A stretch of DNA of 64,000 nucleotides from Osedax frankpressi. Lineage: Eukaryota > Annelida > Polychaeta > Sabellida > Siboglinidae. The stretch's first letter is position 1, and every line of letters begins with the position of its first letter. Position numbers and translations under genes: made by a program. The notes under the pieces were generated by a model that did no database searches, was not told the origin of the DNA, and saw nothing but the letters and a program-made list of their open reading frames with translations. Of this stretch, positions 59,301-64,000 are shown in pieces. The stretch covers positions 35,045,857-35,109,856 of the forward strand of contig OZ038314.1 in assembly GCA_964035775.1 (NCBI GenBank), in the 5' to 3' direction.

Positions 59301-60817
59301 GTCCCTAATGTATGTCCTAATGTCTCTAATGTATGTCCTAATGTCTCTAATGTATGTCCTAATGACCCTAATGTATGTCATAATGTCTCTAATGTATGTC
59401 CTAATGTCTCTAATGTATGTCCTAATGTCTCTAATGTATGTCCTAATGACCCTAATGTATGTCCTAATGTCTCTAATGTATGTCCTAATATCTCTAATGT
59501 ATGTCCTAATGACCCTAATGTATGTCCTAATGTCCCTAATGTATGTCCTAATGTCCCTAATGTATGTCCTAATGTCTCTAATGTATGTCCTAATGTCTCT
59601 AATGTATGTCCTAATGACCCTAATGTATGTCATAATGTCTCTAATGTATGTCCTAATGTCTCTAATGTATGTCCTAATGTCCCTAATGTATGTCCTAATG
59701 TCTCTAATGTATGTCCTAATGTCTCTAATGTATGTCCTAATATCTCTAATGTATGTCCTAATGACCCTAATGTATGTCCTAATGTCCCTAATGTATGTCC
59801 TAATGTCTCTAATGTATTTCCTAATGTCTCTAATGTATGTCCCTAATGTATGTCGTAATGTCTCTAATATATTTCCTAATGTCCCCGTAGACAATATTAT
59901 TTTTGGATTGATTAGTTTTTTAATATTTTTAAATTTGTAAATATGATAACAATTTTATTTCATAAATTATTTCATTGAAATAATGAATACAGGAATACTA
60001 TATTTATTATGTAAATTGAATTCATAATCTTTTTATTAATTATTAATTCTCTTAGATCCTTATGGAGACTTATTGATTGAACCCAAATTTACAAAAGAGG
60101 AAGGAGAAACAGATAAGGTATTATTATCATAGCAATATATATCATCTATTAATATTCATGCATTATTTAATTAACAATTGAAATAATATATATTAATGTT
60201 TTATGCATTTTCTGAATTTGTTATAAATTTGTATATTCTTTTTAGGAATTTAAAATATATTAATTGTTAAATAAGAAATGATAGCATAATCTTAAACTCA
60301 ATCGGTATAAAATGAAATTTAAATATTTAATTTAATATATATTATATTATTATATTATATTATTATAATAATCTATAATATAAATAAATTTTAAAATAAT
60401 AAATATATTAATAATACATTTTTTAAAGTAAATTAATAGTCTTATATTTCTATTAATTTATTTTAAATTTATTTTTTAATAATATAAATATCATGTTTAA
60501 TATAAATAACATGTGTGTATTAATATGTATTTATAAACATTTTACAGTAAAAAGAATTATTGTAATATTAAACTAGAGCAAAACAAATGATTTTAAATTT
60601 CTTGCTAACATTAATTTTCATATATAATTATTTATATAAACTATCATATGACTGTTTTGTTTTTAAATAACCCACTCTATTGTCATGACGACATGAATGC
60701 AGACATGCAGTGCTTCTGACAAATACAAATCGTTGCTGATAGGCTTGGACGGAGACAGCGATGGACCTGGAAGTGGATCGGAAATAGGGGACATGGAAGT
60801 AACTTGGGGAGGTGCAG
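52179..60817 (+). CDS. ESF1: ESF1 pre-rRNA processing protein homologue (5' eleven exons; 3' end not found)
   Basis: ESF1/ABTAP is a nucleolar protein needed for 18S rRNA maturation. Exons: 52179-52319, 52479-52656, 52879-52977, 53229-53303, 54173-54339, 55106-55208, 55902-56061, 56939-57053, 57295-57436, 60056-60117, 60703-60817. All introns are GT-AG and all phases agree. The N-terminus [20 protein letters not shown], then [15 protein letters not shown] and MDKRGKPI, matches human ESF1 almost residue for residue. The downstream blocks ([64 protein letters not shown]) follow in family order. The C-terminal part (after DMEVTWGGA), including the conserved C-terminal domain, is missing and should lie downstream. 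The start is the first ATG before the conserved block. Confidence 0.93.
54173..57436 (+). CDS. ESF1: ESF1 exons 5-9: conserved central RNA-binding-like region
   Basis: Exon 5: [31 protein letters not shown] and VLFNSFKP. Exon 6: [19 protein letters not shown]. Exon 7: [20 protein letters not shown] and [12 protein letters not shown]. Exon 8: [13 protein letters not shown] and [16 protein letters not shown]. Exon 9: [20 protein letters not shown] and a serine/aspartate cluster. This is the most conserved part of the family and has RRM-like organisation. Exon 7 is much richer in GC than its flanks. Confidence 0.92.
54410..54682. repeat. 72-bp tandem repeat in ESF1 intron 5 near the donor
   Basis: About 3.6 copies (spacing 72, 72, 63) of a unit with CTTATTAACAATTCCTAACC and ACCACCTCCTATAACACCTG. 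It starts about 70 bases inside the intron. It is pyrimidine-rich on the sense strand. Confidence 0.9.
55840..55897 (+). repeat. C-rich acceptor tract of ESF1 intron 6
   Basis: Runs of CCCCCCCC, CACACCCC and CCGCCCCCCC lead straight into the CACACAG acceptor of exon 7. An unusually C-rich polypyrimidine tract for such AT-rich DNA. Confidence 0.9.
57925..59885. repeat. 21-bp satellite filling most of ESF1 intron 9
   Basis: About 93 copies of ATGTATGTCCTAATGTCTCT plus A, nearly 2 kb. Variants include ACCCTA, GTCCCTA, ATATCTCTA and AAGTCC units. At least four 20-bp units lack one A and shift the frame. Because the unit is a multiple of three, several frames stay open for hundreds of codons (NVCPNVS or MSLMYVL on the plus strand, TYIRDIR on the minus). 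These are not genes: the array lies between two phased ESF1 exons, and the 20-bp units break every frame. Each unit contains the donor-like GTATGT and a branch-point-like CTAAT. Confidence 0.95.
60056..60817 (+). CDS. ESF1: ESF1 exons 10-11
   Basis: Exon 10 gives [20 protein letters not shown] and joins exon 9 across the satellite-filled intron in phase. Exon 11 gives [20 protein letters not shown] and DMEVTWGGA, matching the KYR.LL......DMEI.W.PG block of other ESF1 proteins. The donor after exon 11 is GTATGT. The next exon was not identified with confidence in the remaining 3.2 kb. Confidence 0.8.
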
Positions 60818-63800
60818 GTATGTAGACTGTCAACGAATTTGTTAAATGTTTAGTTTCATAATATTTGTACTCGTGATACGGTTATGGTTTAAATATGTGG
60901 TTGTCATTAGATTACATTCAATTTTATACTATCTAAATTACATATGATTTTTATAAAACTAAACTATCAAATTATATTAGATTTTATTAAAAATATTACA
61001 ATATTTTCATTTATTACTGTCTGAAATTATATAACCATGATCATAATAAAAGAATATTTCAAATCTACTTTTAGCATATTACATAAAACAATTTCACCAT
61101 TATGATTGATTTAGTGGTTAATATTTGATATAAAATATAGCACATTCTTCTTTAAAGTGCTTCTAATCTAGCTTGTTTCATTCAATGAATCAATTACGTA
61201 GACAATAAGACTTTGCAATATTAAAATAATTAATATTTAACTATATATTGTGTATAAATATTATTTGTTTAATAATATAAATATTTCTCTAATGTTTTCC
61301 CAAATTCTGTTGGAAAATTTCTGTAGAAATAATTCTGTAAAAATCGAAAACGTCTTTATTCAATCAAATTATAATTTAAATATAGAAATATTTCATTTAA
61401 TTAATACAAAATATGTAATAGTTTTTGATACATTTATTATTGTACCGTAATGTATAATATAATTATAGACATTGAGAAATTAATTTAATTAATAAGACAA
61501 ACCATATCTATATGGATTATGTTAGATTAGCTACATAGCAATACAATACAAGGGTATTAAATATTGCATTAATTACAAATATAATATTAATCACAAATAT
61601 TGCTATTAAGCGAAATAAATATATATCAGTTTTATTTTTTTAATTACTGATTACTTGAATATTTAATATACGAACCCAAATAAACTTAAAACAAAATAAA
61701 AACCTTACTAAACCTTACTAATAAACTTAACTAACACTTTATAAACTATAATAAACCTTATTCAAATAATATATTTTATAAACAATTTAGTAATTTATAA
61801 ATCAGACATCTTAAAATTGGCAATATAGGATTATTTATTATTTATTTATTATATATTTATTATATAATAGTTTTTATATTTAGCATAATCATTAAGACTA
61901 CCTTGAATCTATTTATTTATATACATCTCCAACTAAAACTAAAAAAGGTAAACTGTTTCACATCGATGCAGATTGAGAGTTGGACTTGATTTAGAAAAAA
62001 ACTCAATCTGGAAATATTCCCATTAGAAGTTGATTTATTAGCAAATTTGCGTGTAATACAATATTAATAGATAATAATACCATTATGCACCCTTTACCCC
62101 CTAAGCATTATTTCTTATGCATTTTTAATGGAATAAACAATTATAAACTGCTATGGTCATCAATAAAATTAAATTTCCATATATGGTATTAACTATTTGA
62201 TGAACTTTTTCATTTATTTTATAAGATTAAATAAAACTTCAAATTATGCAGATTAGTCTAATAATAGTAATTATAACATATTAGAGTATTATGGAAAATA
62301 ACACATTTTTTTTTGATTTGCAATATTAATAAATTAATCTAACTATTTATAATTTATTTTAGAATTTATTTATTTTAAAATTAAAATTTAATTTATAGTA
62401 TCAATATTAATTTAAAGATATATATCTAGTATCTAGTAAAGCCCATCTATATATATAAGAAAAAAACTGCTGACAATATGTGAAACATAATAAACAAACC
62501 ATTACAATTATTTATTGAAATATCAGTATAATAATAGCATTAATTGTCTAGTCCTCTACTACATAAATACCAACATCAGCACTATCTTAATTGATTTGCT
62601 CCACTTCAGATTGACAGCATCACTTTGTACATATTAGCAATAATTTCTGTTATTATGCTAAATAATCAATACATTATAAAAGAAATATTATATAATAATT
62701 AAAAATATTAAAATATATTTTTTAGGATTATTAAGAATTTTTTAAAATATATTCTGACCATCAAAATTACATATTTTTTTTGATTCTATGTTTTTTAAAA
62801 TTAAATCAAAGGACATTTTAAAATATATGTAAATTCCTAGTTAATTAAATGAGAGATTAATTTGTAAACTTTGAAAAAATGTAACACCTTGTATATATGA
62901 TATCTTTAATGTATATGTATGATGTCTCTAAATATGATGTTTTCCCAATTTGATTCGAGCGGAAAATGATGGGGAATTACGACATATTTATTTTTTTTCC
63001 CATGGATTATCTTCATTTACAGGAGTAAAACTCACGAGTAATGAACTTTCACCTTTCCATGTGATCAATTTATTATTATATTAAATTAATCATTATTTTA
63101 CTCGAAATTAATTGAATTAATGAAATAATACGTATATAATAATACGTATATAGATTATGTGAAATATATCAATAAAGTACAAATGGTTAAACATATTGTT
63201 TAAATAGCTAAAGAAATACAAATCACAGTTCTATTTAGTTAATTACTGATTACTAGAATCTTTAGTATATGATATATACTTTATTTTTATATATTTAATA
63301 TAGATAAATAAATTTAATTATAATCAATACATATCATTTTAACCTTAAATTGTTTATTATATATATCATGATATTATTAATATAAAGTCTACATATATTA
63401 TATGGATATAGTATATAATATAATTTGTTTAATTTAATTTAATAATTCAATAGATTCTATAAATGTACTTATTTCCTTAAATTATTATATTGCCAATGTG
63501 ACAAGCATTATATAACTACATTTCATGTTATGGATAAAAACTATAGATATTTAAAACAATACTTTTTATTAAAAATAGACTAAATATGCCTATTTAAAAT
63601 AATGATTTAAATTTTTTTTTTCTATAAACAGTCAATGTTCATACTTCAATCTCATTATGCAAATATGTAAAATGCCTCTTAATTTTATGTAATTTTATGT
63701 AATTCTGATTGGAAAAACGATTCTTTTCATTGTACTTCTGTTCTTTTGTGTACTTTAGTATTTATTTATCATTATGAATATAGCCTTAATCACTGATATA

Positions 63801-64000
63801 GAAGAAATGTATTCTATATTTATTTACATATTCTAGAAATAATTAATAAATCTTAAATATCTTAAATAAAACATGATCATAGAAATTTTCGTTTTATATT
63901 TTCTTTATTTCAAATATTTAGTGAGTAGATTGTAAGTATTGAGGTTTTTGAGGTTAGAAGTAGTGCGATTTTATAGAGTATCGAGTCAACTTTTAATAGC
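60818..64000. other. ESF1 intron 11 and beyond, AT-rich
   Basis: No exon found with confidence. One weak candidate at 63023-63060 is discussed under rejected items. No recognisable transposon or RNA gene; the short plus-strand frame at 61250-61450 has random AT-rich composition. Confidence 0.45.

Noticed and set aside
57880-59940. Very long open frames (NVCPNVS, MSLMYVL, TYIRDIR heptapeptides) on both strands
   Set aside because: They come from a 21-bp satellite whose unit is a multiple of three. The array lies in an ESF1 intron between phased exons, and 20-bp units shift every frame repeatedly.
61250-61450. 66-residue plus-strand frame in ESF1 intron 11
   Set aside because: Composition typical of random AT-rich DNA (I, N, F, Y rich), no splice context and no familiar motif.
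63023-63060. ESF1 exon 12 candidate (CAG acceptor, phase-compatible peptide GVKLTSNELSPFH, GTGATC donor)
   Set aside because: Phase fits and ELSPF faintly recalls the LTPWE block of ESF1, but 13 residues in AT-rich DNA are too few to accept without transcript evidence.

Overview
The window is an AT-rich eukaryotic, almost certainly animal, chromosome segment. Two host genes can be rebuilt exon by exon. The first is POLR2A/RPB1, the largest subunit of RNA polymerase II. It lies on the minus strand with its whole coding region inside the window (2752-21904, 29 exons, 1,897 codons plus stop). The second is ESF1, a nucleolar pre-rRNA processing factor, on the plus strand (11 exons found from 52179; the 3' end lies beyond 60817 and probably beyond the window). 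Both proteins align with animal orthologues over long stretches; I cannot name the phylum from sequence alone. Exons are much richer in GC than the surrounding DNA.

Layout: 1-2697 is AT-rich DNA beyond the RPB1 3' end. 2698-21904 is RPB1; many of its larger introns carry a private minisatellite close to a splice site, and intron 24 also holds a decayed antisense LINE. About 22657-31416 is bounded by inverted 'AATACACCC'-rich ends lying in (TA)n tracts. It looks like an 8.8-kb DNA-transposon-like element holding a 655-bp satellite with tRNA-like boxes, a 280-bp satellite, and exons of a gene with a Myb/SANT-like C-terminus. 34190-35655 is a decayed DNA-transposon transposase; 35659-37191 is a long-inverted-repeat element; 38700-40595 holds unrecognised exon-like segments. 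40600-48900 is AT-rich non-coding DNA; 48930-50440 is a second decayed LINE of the same family. 52179-60817 is ESF1, whose intron 9 holds a 21-bp satellite of about 93 copies. The rest to 64000 is AT-rich.

The two genes are divergent and separated by about 30 kb of repeat-rich DNA, so nothing suggests joint regulation. They act in the same broad process: RPB1 makes mRNA, ESF1 helps process pre-rRNA in the nucleolus.

The most unusual signal is in the introns. In the 39 introns I could phase, the 3' splice sites are ordinary AG, mostly YAG. The 5' splice sites are relaxed: 30 of 39 have a pyrimidine at +3 (mostly GTT) where animals normally have a purine, while exon-side AG is well kept. In addition, many introns are swollen by arrays starting at or within tens of bases of a splice site. 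In several of them the unit itself carries a donor-like or acceptor-like motif. These are the observations most worth testing.
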